Below the pieces are notes generated by a model. The model was not told where the DNA came from and did no database searches. It was given only the letters and a program-made list of their open reading frames with translations. A stretch of 64,000 bases of DNA from Sergeia podlipaevii (taxonomy: Eukaryota > Euglenozoa > Kinetoplastea > Trypanosomatida > Trypanosomatidae): the NCBI GenBank assembly GCA_030849805.1, contig JASANZ010002271.1:1-64000 (forward strand). The letters run 5' to 3'. The number at the start of each line of letters is the position of its first letter. Within the stretch, counting starts at the first letter, position 1. The translations under genes were made by a program, and so were the position numbers. Below are positions 1 through 8,276 of the stretch, piece after piece.

Positions 1-20
1 GGGACACACACGGTACCGCT

Positions 21-1268
21 CTAGCGCTCTAATGATGCAGCCATGATCCACTGAGTCAAATGCGCGAGAGTAGTCGATAAATACCGTGCCCACCTTTTCC
101 TTTTTTCTCTGCCATGAATCATTGCCATCAGATGCACTAGAGAGTCTACTGTTGACCGGTTGGGACGAAACTCCGACTGTTGGGGCAGGATCTGCGACTC
201 CACCGTGTCCCTTATCCGCATTGCGACCATTCTTTCCATCAGCTTGCAGAGATTGCTGGTAAGCGTGACTGGGCGATACGAGGTAGGGTCATCAGCAGAT
301 TTCCCAGGCTTTAGCGGTGAGATGATAGTACCCCGTTTCCACGACGTTGGTACGATGGACCTGCTAAGACTCATGTTGAACAGTCTGAGCAGCAGCCTCC
401 GTGCCACATAGGGCAGAGCCAGGAGAGACTCCACATGGATGTTGTCAGGGCCCGGAGCCGAGCCTGCATGCATCGCCTTGAGGGATACCCTGAGTTCCGC
501 CATACAGAAACGCTCCACGGCAAATTCTGGACGTGGCGGCACGCGCATCGGTAAAGCCTCGGGGTGCTTCGTAGACTTCTTGGCATACAACCTCGCCAAA
601 ATGTCCGCATGCTCCTTGCGCGAAATCGGGGCATCTCGTACGACCCTTACAGGAGTGGCAAGCGGTCTTGGGGCATAGATGGACTGTACAAGGTTCCAGC
701 TTCGTGACGTCGTAGTGTCCAGTTGGCCATACCGCTCTCTCCAACGCTCCAACGCAATCTCCCGGAGGCGACGCCGCTTCTCCAGAATCAGCTGATACTG
801 CCGATGTACGTCCACGCACTTTTCTATGCCTCTGTCCATAGCCTCCAACTCCTCGCTCCAAAACGGCGCGTATTTGGCTACCGCACATGGAACGCAGCGT
901 TTGGTCGCTTGTCGGATAGCTGCGGCCAAGGCCTTCTCAAACCCGTGTGGCGTCACAGTTTTGTGAACCTCCCTGTCAAGAGGAGGATCCAGCACACGCA
1001 AACTCCGAATGTGGCCCAACCTGTCACGCTTCCTCGATGCCATCCCTGCCCTACGACGGCAAAAGATCTCCTTCCTCCTGTGGTCCTTCCAGAGCTTATA
1101 ATCTCGGACGTACGTACGCGCTATGTCCTGCACAGCCCGAGTTCGAGTTCGTGAGTTGGTTCGACGCACCCATGTTGCCATGGCGCTATCGTTCCAGATC
1201 ACTAACTCCTGGCCTGCACACCAATGCACTATCCTCTCACCTCCTCTGTCTTGCTGAGAGCGAATATC
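21..1268 (-). pseudogene. retroposon copy A: endonuclease C-terminal remnant and reverse transcriptase N-terminal part
   Basis: The frame opens after a TGA at 1271-1269, where copy C (7838 region) has a Trp codon. It carries the endonuclease stretch WCAGQELVIW, then lacks 71 codons present in copy C. The missing part includes the SPDI and SDHAWI motifs needed for AP-endonuclease catalysis. The RT N-terminal region follows (APGPDNIHVESL, RPVTLTSNLCKLMERMV, FRPNRSTVDSLVHL). Near 95-110 an A-rich run shifts the frame, so RT motif A (VFIDYS..FDSVDHG) is present only in another frame, and this frame stops at 21-23. There is no ATG at the start of the open frame; its first codon in the M-like position is GTG. 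Confidence 0.85.
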
Positions 1269-1378
1269 TCACGCAGGGTGATGACAACTGCAGTCAACGC
1301 CAATCAGTACTGGTATCTCATTACCAGCAATAAAACTATTTACATTTTTTAAAAGTTTTCTCCGAAACTAACGTACCT

Positions 1379-1990
1379 TTAGGAAAATAAGCTGACATTA
1401 CTTCTATCAGGGGCTTGTCGTGCAAGACCAACAGTCAGCGAAACTATTTCTACGTCCGGCTCCATCAGACTCGGCCCTGCCAGCACTCCAAACTGCTTCA
1501 AAAGAAGTATGGAAACGCCGCCGCCACTGCCGCTCTTCCGAGCCAGACCGTAATGTTGAAAATTATTAAAAGAAAAAGAAGCACACTCAGAGGGGGAAAA
1601 GTGGGAATCTCCCAAAACACACAACTCTATCCTATCTACATCTAACATCTTCTCCAGCGCTATCCGTTTCCCCTGAGCGAGGCCGCACGCATTCCACTGC
1701 GCCATCCTCAAACTAGGTCCCGGATTTAACTCCACGTCACCGCACAGCTGAAGAAGGCTTTTGCGCAATACGCATTGTGCAAGTGACGGCGCTGCCAGCA
1801 GGCGCGGGCAGCTGTGGGGCGTTGCAAGCGTGCTATGTGTCCCAGGTCTCTCAAACAAGGATTTACCCCAGGCCTGTATGCCGAAGTCACGACCCCGCAA
1901 ACGTACACAAGGTACATTTGCAGGCCCCTGGCTTCCTTCAGCACGGAGTACTACTAGTCCCTGATACCACGAAGAGGTGGCCGGCATCAT
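1379..1990 (-). pseudogene. retroposon copy A: N-terminal segment with 2A peptide and start of AP-endonuclease
   Basis: I chose the ATG at 1990 because it lies inside the Pr77-type 5' end, as in related elements. The open frame extends a little upstream (to 2065), but that part is flanking LRR sequence read antisense. The segment encodes a short leader, then a 2A motif (DVELNPGP), and directly after it the start of an AP-type endonuclease (QWNACGL near 1700, then GDSHFS). The frame is lost around 1430-1400 and ends at a TAA at 1379-1381. In another frame the endonuclease continues (YFPKGTLVSEKT). If translated, 2A skipping would release the leader from a truncated, inactive endonuclease. Confidence 0.8.
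1715..1738 (-). other. 2A ribosome-skipping motif in retroposon copy A
   Basis: The eight residues DVELNPGP match the 2A consensus D-V/I-E-x-N-P-G-P and are preceded by the usual Leu-rich helix (LLQLCG). Functional 2A sequences of this type are known at the N terminus of L1Tc and ingi proteins. The motif itself is read directly from the sequence. Its activity is inferred. Confidence 0.85.
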
Positions 1991-1995
1991 CAGGG
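1921..1995 (-). ncRNA. Pr77-type 5' end with HDV-like ribozyme fold
   Basis: Numbering from the element 5' end (nt 1 = 1995, minus strand), nt 1-7 CCCTGAT can pair perfectly with nt 31-37 ATCAGGG (P1). Nt 16-19 CCAC pairs with 26-29 GTGG around a 6-nt loop (P3). Nt 44-48 AGTAC pairs with 52-56 GTGCT around a TCC loop (P4, one G-T wobble). The AAGCCA stretch that follows would hold the catalytic C of J4/2, and GGC at nt 70-72 can pair with GCC at 11-13 (part of P2). In L1Tc the equivalent first 77 nt act as an internal promoter in DNA and as a self-cleaving HDV-like ribozyme in RNA. Both roles here are inferred. The element start codon (1990) lies inside the fold. Confidence 0.75.
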
Positions 1996-3118
1996 CTCGT
2001 GTCCACTTGCCCACATTTAGAACAAATTTTTGCAGTAAGCTGCAGCGCACTGCGAGACCTTTCACCTCTTTCTATTGCATGGCATCTATCTAAAGTTGAT
2101 GTTACTGACTCTGGCGTTAACGATCTTACACCACTTGTCCAGTGTTCAATGCTTACTTCAGTGAATGTTTCTTATTGCGCAAATCTTAAGCTTCTTACGG
2201 GTCCTATGTCTCTGGGAAAGATTCAAGCTGGGCACACACCAATATTGAATATTGTTGGTGTTGCGCACTGTGTGGCACTAGAGCAGGTACATGTGATGAA
2301 TTGTTCCCATTTTCACGACCTCTCACCACTCAGCTGTTGCGCTCGTCTCTCTGTAATCAACGCCTACTCATCTGGTGCTATTACGCTGAAAGGTATAGAT
2401 GGATGTGCTGCTGTACGTGAATTACGCTTAGGGTGGTGCAAGAGTGTGGCAGAGTTTGAGTCTGTCTCCAAGTTTTCCATACTGACAATTTTGGATGTAA
2501 ACAGTACGAGTGTTTGTGATCTTGCCCCAATAGTAAAGTGTTTGTCGCTGCAAGAGCTAGATGTGTCGTATTGTCAAGAGTTTAAAGTTCTTATGGCGCC
2601 ACGCTCGCTTCGTAAGATTCGCGCCTCATTTATTACTTTTGTCGATATTGCTAGTTTATCTCGCTGCCCCGCATTAGAGGACGTACAGCTTTGCTCTAGT
2701 GGTGGTGTAGTGGATCTGAGCCCACTCACCGACTGCGTTGCACTTCAGCGTATAGATTTATCTGGTACTGACGTGCAAGACTTGCAGGCACTAGCTCACT
2801 GCCCCGTGCTCGTTGAGATATGTGCGAACAGATGTAGCTACATAACTGATTGTAGCCCGCTCTCTGTCTCCCGTTCTCTGCGCCGTCTACAGTTATGCTG
2901 GGGTGGTCTGCGTACACTCGGAAGGCTTTCTAATTGCCCTGCGCTTGAGGAGCTTGAGGTTCGCTTTTGCCAGCATCTAGTTGACTTATCGCCTCTTGCA
3001 GGAGCACCTGCGCAGCGTAAAATAAGTGCGTCTGGCAGCGGAGTGCGAATACTAGGTGAACTTTGGCGGTGTCTGAAGTTGGAGGAGGTGCTGCTCAAAG
3101 GATGTACAGCTATGCATG
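1996..3118 (+). pseudogene. leucine-rich-repeat protein fragment between two retroposons
   Basis: This is about 370 codons of open frame made of irregular LRRs of the type L..DLSPL..C..L..VDVS, with Cys at the turn, for example near 2040-2110, 2480-2560 and 2700-2780. Such Cys-containing LRRs resemble the dispersed LRRP families of trypanosomes. Both ends are cut. On the left it meets the 5' end of copy A at 1995/1996, and no start codon belongs to the LRR part (the open frame only extends left through antisense retroposon sequence). On the right, at about 3118, it runs in frame into RT motif A of copy B and ends at TGA 3217-3219. It is most likely a relic. A read-through LRR-RT fusion product is possible but unsupported. 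Confidence 0.75.
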
Positions 3119-5400
3119 CGGTATTTATCGACTACTCATGCGCATTCGACTCAGTAGATCATGGCTGCATCATTAGGGCGCTAGAGCGGTACCATGTATG
3201 CCCCATGCTAATCCGATGAGTTGCTGACTTCTTGACGGAGCGATCAGCCAAGGTGCGGGTACAGAATACATTTTCCGGATCTGTGAAATTCACTTGTGGT
3301 GTGCCCCAGGGCTCGGTCCAAGGTCCACTGCTCTTCATCATCGTCGTGAACACACTCAGCGAGGGGCTTCAACACATCCCTGGGCTAGAGCATGCCTTCT
3401 TTGCGGATGATCTCACCATCATGGTGAAGGGCACAGATACGCTGGCAGTCCAAGATGCCCTGCAGAGAGCCCTAAACTGTGTGTCGAAATGGACAGACCG
3501 AAACTTCATGGAGATCAATGCGTCCAAGACGCACTACACGCTCTTCGGAACTAAGCTGGGGAAGCAGCTGACACTGACGATAAAGGACACCGCCTTGACG
3601 GAGGATCGTCAGCCAAAGCTTCTCGGGGTGGTTCTCCACCCCATGAGAGGCGTTGGCATCCATGCCCGAAACATCCTACTGGCAGCTCAGGCTCGTCTCA
3701 TGAAAGTTAAGACAGTGTCATCCTCTGCGTGGGGACCCAAGCGAGGGATCTTACGCCCCTTCTATCTGGCCCTCATCCAGTCGAAGCTTCTATACGGCTC
3801 CATTGCCTAGTGGACACTGGCGGCGCCATCGACAAGAGAGAAGTTGGAGCGGTTCCAAGGCCATGTTGCGGAATAATCGCCGGTGTTCCCCGAGGTGCGC
3901 ATCACGCTGACTTGCTTAACGAGGCACGACTTGAACCCCTAGACGACACAGTCCTTGTTCGATCGCAGCGATACTACCTCAACAGCATCACTCGAGGAGG
4001 TACCCTACAGCGCTGTGCGGAACAACTATTTGGAGAATCCCACCCAGTTCGTAAAGCTCTTGAGACGGCGTCAGCGGATTATACCACCATTGATGATTTT
4101 GACCGCCGGCATACCCATGACCCGCTTCTCAAGTCAGCTCGTCCTTTCTTCAACACGGAGTTACCAGGGGGTCTAAATGCCGACTCGCCTAAAGAAGAGA
4201 AGAAAAAGGCCTGCGCTGACCGCGTTGTTCGCTTCAAGGATGCACGGTGTACGGTATGGACAGATGGCTCCACGACTACCGATGTCAACTCCGGCTATGC
4301 AGCTCTGCTGTTCAAAGGTGACGAGCTGGCGGATCAACGAAGCAGTGGAGGTGGATCTTTGGCGTGCAGCTATAGGACTGAATGCCTGGCCCTGGAAGCT
4401 GGGCTCCGTATGCTATTACAGTACATCCCAAAAAGAAAGGTAAGAAAGTAATAGCTATCTACACGGACTCCCTTTCGGCCCTTGCTGCCCTCAACACGGG
4501 CCCTACCACGGTGCAAGATGGTGTACTGAGATGCATATGGTCCCTAATCCTGAGCCTTGTACAGAGACGTGCCAGGCTGTCGTTCTAATTCATCTTTGGA
4601 CACTGCGACCTGGAAAAGAATGAAGCTACCGATGTGAAGGCAAAGGCAGCGTCTCACCTTCCCCAGACTGCCCCGGCATGGATCACCGACATTGTCACTG
4701 CTGTGCGAAGGAGGCATGTTCGTCCTACACAGCGGAATTTGGCCATCCCCCCTACTCATCGACAGACACTGCTAAGGGACAACAACCCAGCACCAAAGGA
4801 TAACCCGTTTTCCCGATGCGGGGAAGCGTTGATGGCCCAATTTCGGTGTGGCATCTCGTCGCACTATGGATGGTTGAACAGGCTGATCAGGTTATCGGAG
4901 GATACATCGTGTCGATGGTGCTATGCGTCCCTTGAGCAGGCAGTACCAGCTGAGTCCACCGTCACGGAAATGAACCTCCCCCCGCCTGCACTTCCTCCCC
5001 CGTTCAACAGGACAGTATTGTTGGCAGAACGAGCAGCTCAATCTCTTCTCTGCCCGGTGTGTCACAAGGTGCTGTATAATCGTTCGAGCGCGATCATCCA
5101 TCTCACAGCTGTGCACAAGCTGCAAGCGAACCAGGCTGCCTCGGTGACGAGGAAGGCAGTCGTAGCCCCCCCTAGTGGCCAGATGATTCTCTGCCAACAC
5201 TGTCAGTTCTAAACGGTAGAGAGAGAGGCCTACGCAGATCATAAGACTAAGAGCCACCCAGAAACGGCAGTGAATAAGAGGAAATTGGTGATAGAGGCGC
5301 TGACTGATCACACTGAGATGCCGCCGCCCCCACCCAAAGTTCCTCGTCTGGAAGTCCCTGCCTCAGTGGTCAGGCTCCGCAGCCCAATCCGCACATCGCA
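3119..5400 (+). pseudogene. retroposon copy B: reverse transcriptase and RNase H, broken frames
   Basis: Motif A (FIDYS..FDSVDHG) is at about 3124, motif B (GVPQGSVQGPLLF) at about 3298, and the catalytic FADDL at about 3400. RNase H keeps its acidic residues: WTDGST near 4258, TECLALEAG near 4378, YTDSLSAL near 4465, and GHC...NEATD near 4600. Lesions seen are TGA at 3217-3219, TAG at 3808-3810, a frame change between about 3810 and 3890, another at an A-rich run near 4440, TAA at 4586-4588, TAA at 5210-5212, and a frame change near 5395. A first C2H2 finger (CPVC...H..VH) lies at 5051-5116, and a second (CQHC...H) at about 5193-5258 is interrupted by the 5210 stop. Confidence 0.85.
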
Positions 5401-6600
5401 GATTGTGGTAAGGAATACACAGTGCAGCGTCACTTCGATGCGCATAAGTGTCCCAACGCTGGAGGCGTTGCGAGCCCCTCACCCCCGGAATGTCCCACCC
5501 CTCAGAAGCGGCCCATCTGCGCGCGTGTGAATGGCAAGTATCAGTGCCCATACTGCGAGAAGCAATATCATGCGCTGTGGCTGGTCCGCCACGCACGCTC
5601 AGTTCATCCAGACAAGCCCCTTCCTCTAGCAGAAGAACAACGGATGAAAGCAAGTCGAAATCGTGAGGAACAGCAAGACGACGTGAAGATGAAGTGTCCC
5701 TACTGTGAGCTACACTTTCGCACTACTGCGGTCAAAAAGCATATACGACGACATCACCAAGGTGAGGAACTCTTCGAGAGACCAGATAACGAGCTGCCGC
5801 CGCGCCGCAAGCCGAAGACGGAGTCCGTTACGATACAGCGTTTCAAGTGCCCGTACTGTCCGAACGAGTATGCGTACAAAGGCAATATGCACGTGCACGT
5901 GTACAAGATGCATAAGGTTGGAGACTCTAGCGCACCAGAAGCCAACGTGAAAGACCCCGCGCCGCTCTCGTGCAGCCTCTGCAAGCGGTCCTACACATCC
6001 ATGTTCGGACTTGCCTACCATATGCGCACTAAGCACCCCGAGGTGAGACAGTACACGGTTGCTGCGAAGAAGGACGTGCGTGTTACTGTTCAGAACCCCT
6101 CCACTAGACTTCTCTGCCCGCAGTGCAGTAAGACATTTGCCAATGATACCTCCCTCGCATTGCACTTGGAGAGGTGCCACAATGATGCTCAGTACAGGGT
6201 AAAGAGAGACCCATGGTTCCGTCACACGAAGTGCATGGAAACTTCGAGTCACTTCCTCATCTGCCCAGCTCTAGAAACCATCCGAAATAAGTACAACCTA
6301 CAGGAGATAAAGCGAGACAAACTTTTCAACAGCCAGGAGCTTGCCATGTACTTGGCCGAAGTCTTCAAGCTACCTGCTCCGGCCCTCATCGACTCCCTGG
6401 AGAAGAATGAAGAGGCCGCCGCTGTCTCCGCTCCCGAGCAGATCGTATCCCCTCCCCCTCCCTTAATAGTTTCCCCTCCCCTCCCCGCTTCGGCTTCGCA
6501 CACAAGGATGGATGAAAAGGGTGAGGTGAGGCCCAGAAAGCGATATCGATCCACATCGAGCATCCGATCTAGCCTGAGCCCCGTACCGCCCTCTGACTGA
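5401..6600 (+). pseudogene. retroposon copy B: C2H2 zinc-finger tail in one open frame
   Basis: This open stretch of about 400 codons holds five complete C2H2 fingers at roughly 5545-5607, 5695-5757, 5848-5913, 5971-6036 and 6115-6180, most beginning CPYC or CPQC with H-x3-5-H ends. A sixth at 5401-5445 lacks its first Cys. A Cys/His segment (KCMETSSHFLICP) near 6230 and a Pro-rich basic tail follow. There is no ATG at its 5' end (GTG at 5422). It is the C-terminal domain of the retroposon polyprotein, separated from RNase H by a frameshift. In L1Tc a C-terminal Cys/His motif acts in nucleic-acid binding and annealing; a similar role here is inferred. The long intact frame contrasts with the damaged RT. 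Confidence 0.75.
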
Positions 6601-8276
6601 GGGAATGGTCTCCACGTCTTCGCGCATTTGGACCTCCACGCGATTGTTAGTAAGGAGGTATTTGGAATGGTGGCTGGCGTGCCAGAGCAGCCCTGGGAAT
6701 AGAGATTTACGAAGAAAATGAGATTCATTTTGAACAGTCTGAGCAGCAGCCTCCGTGCCACATGGGGTAGGGCCAGGAGAGACTCCACATGGATGTTATC
6801 GTGGCCCGGAGCCGAGCGCGCATGCATCGCCTTGAGGGCTACCCTGAGCTCCGCCATACAGAAACGCTTCGCAGCAATTTCTGGATGAGACGGGATGCGC
6901 ATTGGTAAAGCCTCGGAGTGCTTCGTAGACTTCTTGGCGTACAACCTCTCCAAAACGTCTGTATGCTCCTTGCGCGAAATCGGAGCATCTCGTACGACCA
7001 TTACAGGAGTGGCAAGCGGTCTTGGGGCATAGATGGACTGTACAAGGTTCCAGCTTCGTGACGTTGTAGTGTCCAGTTGTCCACGCCGCTCTTTCCAACG
7101 CGCCATCTCAATCTCCCGGAGGCGACGCCGCCTCTCCAGAATCAGCTGGTACTGCCGATGTACGTCCACGCACTTCTCTATGCCTGTGTCCATAGCCTCC
7201 AACTCCTCGCCCCAAAAGGGGGCATATTTGGCCACCGCACATGGAACGCAGCGTTTGGTCGTTTGGCGGAGAGCTGCGGCCAAGGCCTTCTCAAACCCGT
7301 GTGCCGTCACAGTTTTTCGAACCTCCCTGTCAAGAGGAGGATTCAGCACACGCAAGCTCCGAATGTTGCCCAACCTGTCACGTTTCCTCGATGCCATCCC
7401 TGCCCTACGACGGCAAAAGATCTCCTTCCTCCTGTGGTCCTTCCAGAGCTTACAATCACGGGCGTGCGTGCGCGCTATGTCCTGCACAGCCCGAGTCATA
7501 AGTAGCTGGTAGAACTCCACCTTCATCTTTTTCCAGGAGTAGAGTCTCTTTGATGTCTTTGTAAGGATGATGAGGTCCCTATCGAGGCCAACACCCACTT
7601 CATAGGTGATCCATGCATGATCGCTATCTGGCACGAACTTGGCGTTCCACCCCGAGACATCACAGTTCTTCGTTATGGCGATGTCAGGGGAGGACTGCCG
7701 TGCCCAAGCCCGAGTACGTGAGTTGGTTCGACGGACCCATGTTGCCATGGAGCTATCATCCCAGATCACTAACTCCTGGCCTGCACACCACTGCACTATC
7801 CTCTCACCACCTCTGTCTTGTTGGGAGCGAATATCCCACGCAGGGTGATGACAATTGCAGTCAACGCCAATCAGTACTGGTATCTCATTACCAGCAATAA
7901 AACTATTTACTTTATTTAGCGTTTTCTCCGAAACTAAAGTACCTTTAGGAAAATAAACTGACATAATGTAGGAACGGATTTCATTCAAAACAGTTTTCTG
8001 TATATCTAACGTGTAAATACTAATATCGTTACTGAATTGAGCATCTGGAAGTTGTTCCTGAAAGCGAAATAATACGTAGCGACGATCTCTGCTCCACAAT
8101 TCCTGTGCGCGAACCACCGAATAAATAACGCTGCGCTGCGTACGCTCCAGCATCAAGTCCACAGGGTCCGCGGGAACTATTGGTTTTGCCTCTAGCACTG
8201 TGAGTAGCACTAGCAACAGCATGAATAGACGGCGTCCACAACAAGATTCTTGCAGTTCGAAAGAGTGGAGGTGCAT
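6249..8276 (-). CDS. chimeric ORF: signal peptide + unknown segment + retroposon endonuclease/RT fragment
   Basis: This 675-codon frame starts at ATG 8276. The open frame extends to a TTG at 8294 but no ATG lies there. Residues 1-32 form a good signal peptide (RR then a Leu-rich core, LFMLLLVLL). About 70 residues of unknown relation follow, then from about 7967 the retroposon endonuclease (VDCNCHHPAWD, SPDI, SDHAWI) and RT N-terminal region. After 6728 the frame continues antisense through the zinc-finger tail of copy B and is not expected to be meaningful. A pyrimidine tract and AG on the minus strand (about 8456-8376) could be a splice acceptor. The protein would lack all RT catalytic motifs. 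It may be a truncated surface or secreted-protein gene carrying an insertion rather than a working gene. Confidence 0.45.
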   Translation of the reverse strand: MHLHSFELQESCCGRRLFMLLLVLLTVLEAKPIVPADPVDLMLERTQRSVIYSVVRAQELWSRDRRYVLFRFQEQLPDAQFSNDISIYTLDIQKTVLNEIRSYIMSVYFPKGTLVSEKTLNKVNSFIAGNEIPVLIGVDCNCHHPAWDIRSQQDRGGERIVQWCAGQELVIWDDSSMATWVRRTNSRTRAWARQSSPDIAITKNCDVSGWNAKFVPDSDHAWITYEVGVGLDRDLIILTKTSKRLYSWKKMKVEFYQLLMTRAVQDIARTHARDCKLWKDHRRKEIFCRRRAGMASRKRDRLGNIRSLRVLNPPLDREVRKTVTAHGFEKALAAALRQTTKRCVPCAVAKYAPFWGEELEAMDTGIEKCVDVHRQYQLILERRRRLREIEMARWKERRGQLDTTTSRSWNLVQSIYAPRPLATPVMVVRDAPISRKEHTDVLERLYAKKSTKHSEALPMRIPSHPEIAAKRFCMAELRVALKAMHARSAPGHDNIHVESLLALPHVARRLLLRLFKMNLIFFVNLYSQGCSGTPATIPNTSLLTIAWRSKCAKTWRPFPQSEGGTGLRLDRMLDVDRYRFLGLTSPFSSILVCEAEAGRGGETIKGGGGDTICSGAETAAASSFFSRESMRAGAGSLKTSAKYMASSWLLKSLSRFISCRLYLFRMVSRAGQMRK
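6728..7967 (-). mobile_element. ingi/L1Tc-type retroposon, copy C (endonuclease plus RT N-terminal piece)
   Basis: On the minus strand, 7967 down to 6728 is closely similar to copy A (1395-370) but keeps an unbroken frame. It includes the SPDI and SDHAWI endonuclease motifs that copy A has lost. Both ends are truncated. Similarity to copy A begins at the codons for MS[VA]YFPKG near 7967 and ends at CATTTTGAACAG near 6728 in the RT N-terminal region. The 5' promoter, ribozyme, 2A and catalytic RT are absent. It abuts copy B tail to tail, probably by rearrangement or nested insertion. Confidence 0.85.

Larger units (their letters stand above)
1..1995 (-). mobile_element. ingi/L1Tc-type non-LTR retroposon, copy A (5' part, continues beyond the window)
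   Basis: This element reads leftwards from position 1995. The order is a Pr77-type 5' end with an HDV-like ribozyme fold, a start codon at 1990, a 2A motif (1738-1715), an AP-type endonuclease and the N-terminal RT. That order is characteristic of the trypanosomatid ingi clade. The copy is defective. A frameshift lies near 1430-1400, a +1 change in an A-rich run near 1345, a TGA at 1271-1269, a 71-codon deletion near 1150, and a further frameshift in an A-run near 95-110 just before RT motif A. The 3' half (catalytic RT, RNase H, zinc fingers) would lie left of position 1. No target-site duplication can be judged because the other end is not in the window. The sharp 5' end at CCCTG suggests a full-length insertion at that end. 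Confidence 0.9.
3119..6727 (+). mobile_element. ingi/L1Tc-type retroposon, copy B (3' part: RT, RNase H, zinc-finger tail)
   Basis: The copy is 5'-truncated inside the RT at motif A, where its sequence starts to match the inverse of copy A (positions 1 to about 90). It carries the remaining RT motifs, RNase H and a C-terminal C2H2 zinc-finger region, ending at TGA 6598-6600. The 3' boundary is uncertain. From about 6728 the sequence becomes minus-strand copy C, so 6601-6727 is either the 3' UTR of copy B or unrelated. No poly-A tail is visible. Multiple stops and frameshifts show that it is not active. Confidence 0.85.

Noticed and set aside
1777..1995. First 73 codons of the plus-strand frame leading into the LRR fragment
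   Set aside because: They are the antisense of the retroposon 5' end (Pr77, 2A, endonuclease); no LRR pattern appears before about 2000.
5710..6252. 180-codon minus-strand frame in the zinc-finger tail
   Set aside because: Antisense to regularly spaced Cys/His codons; no domain and no start context.
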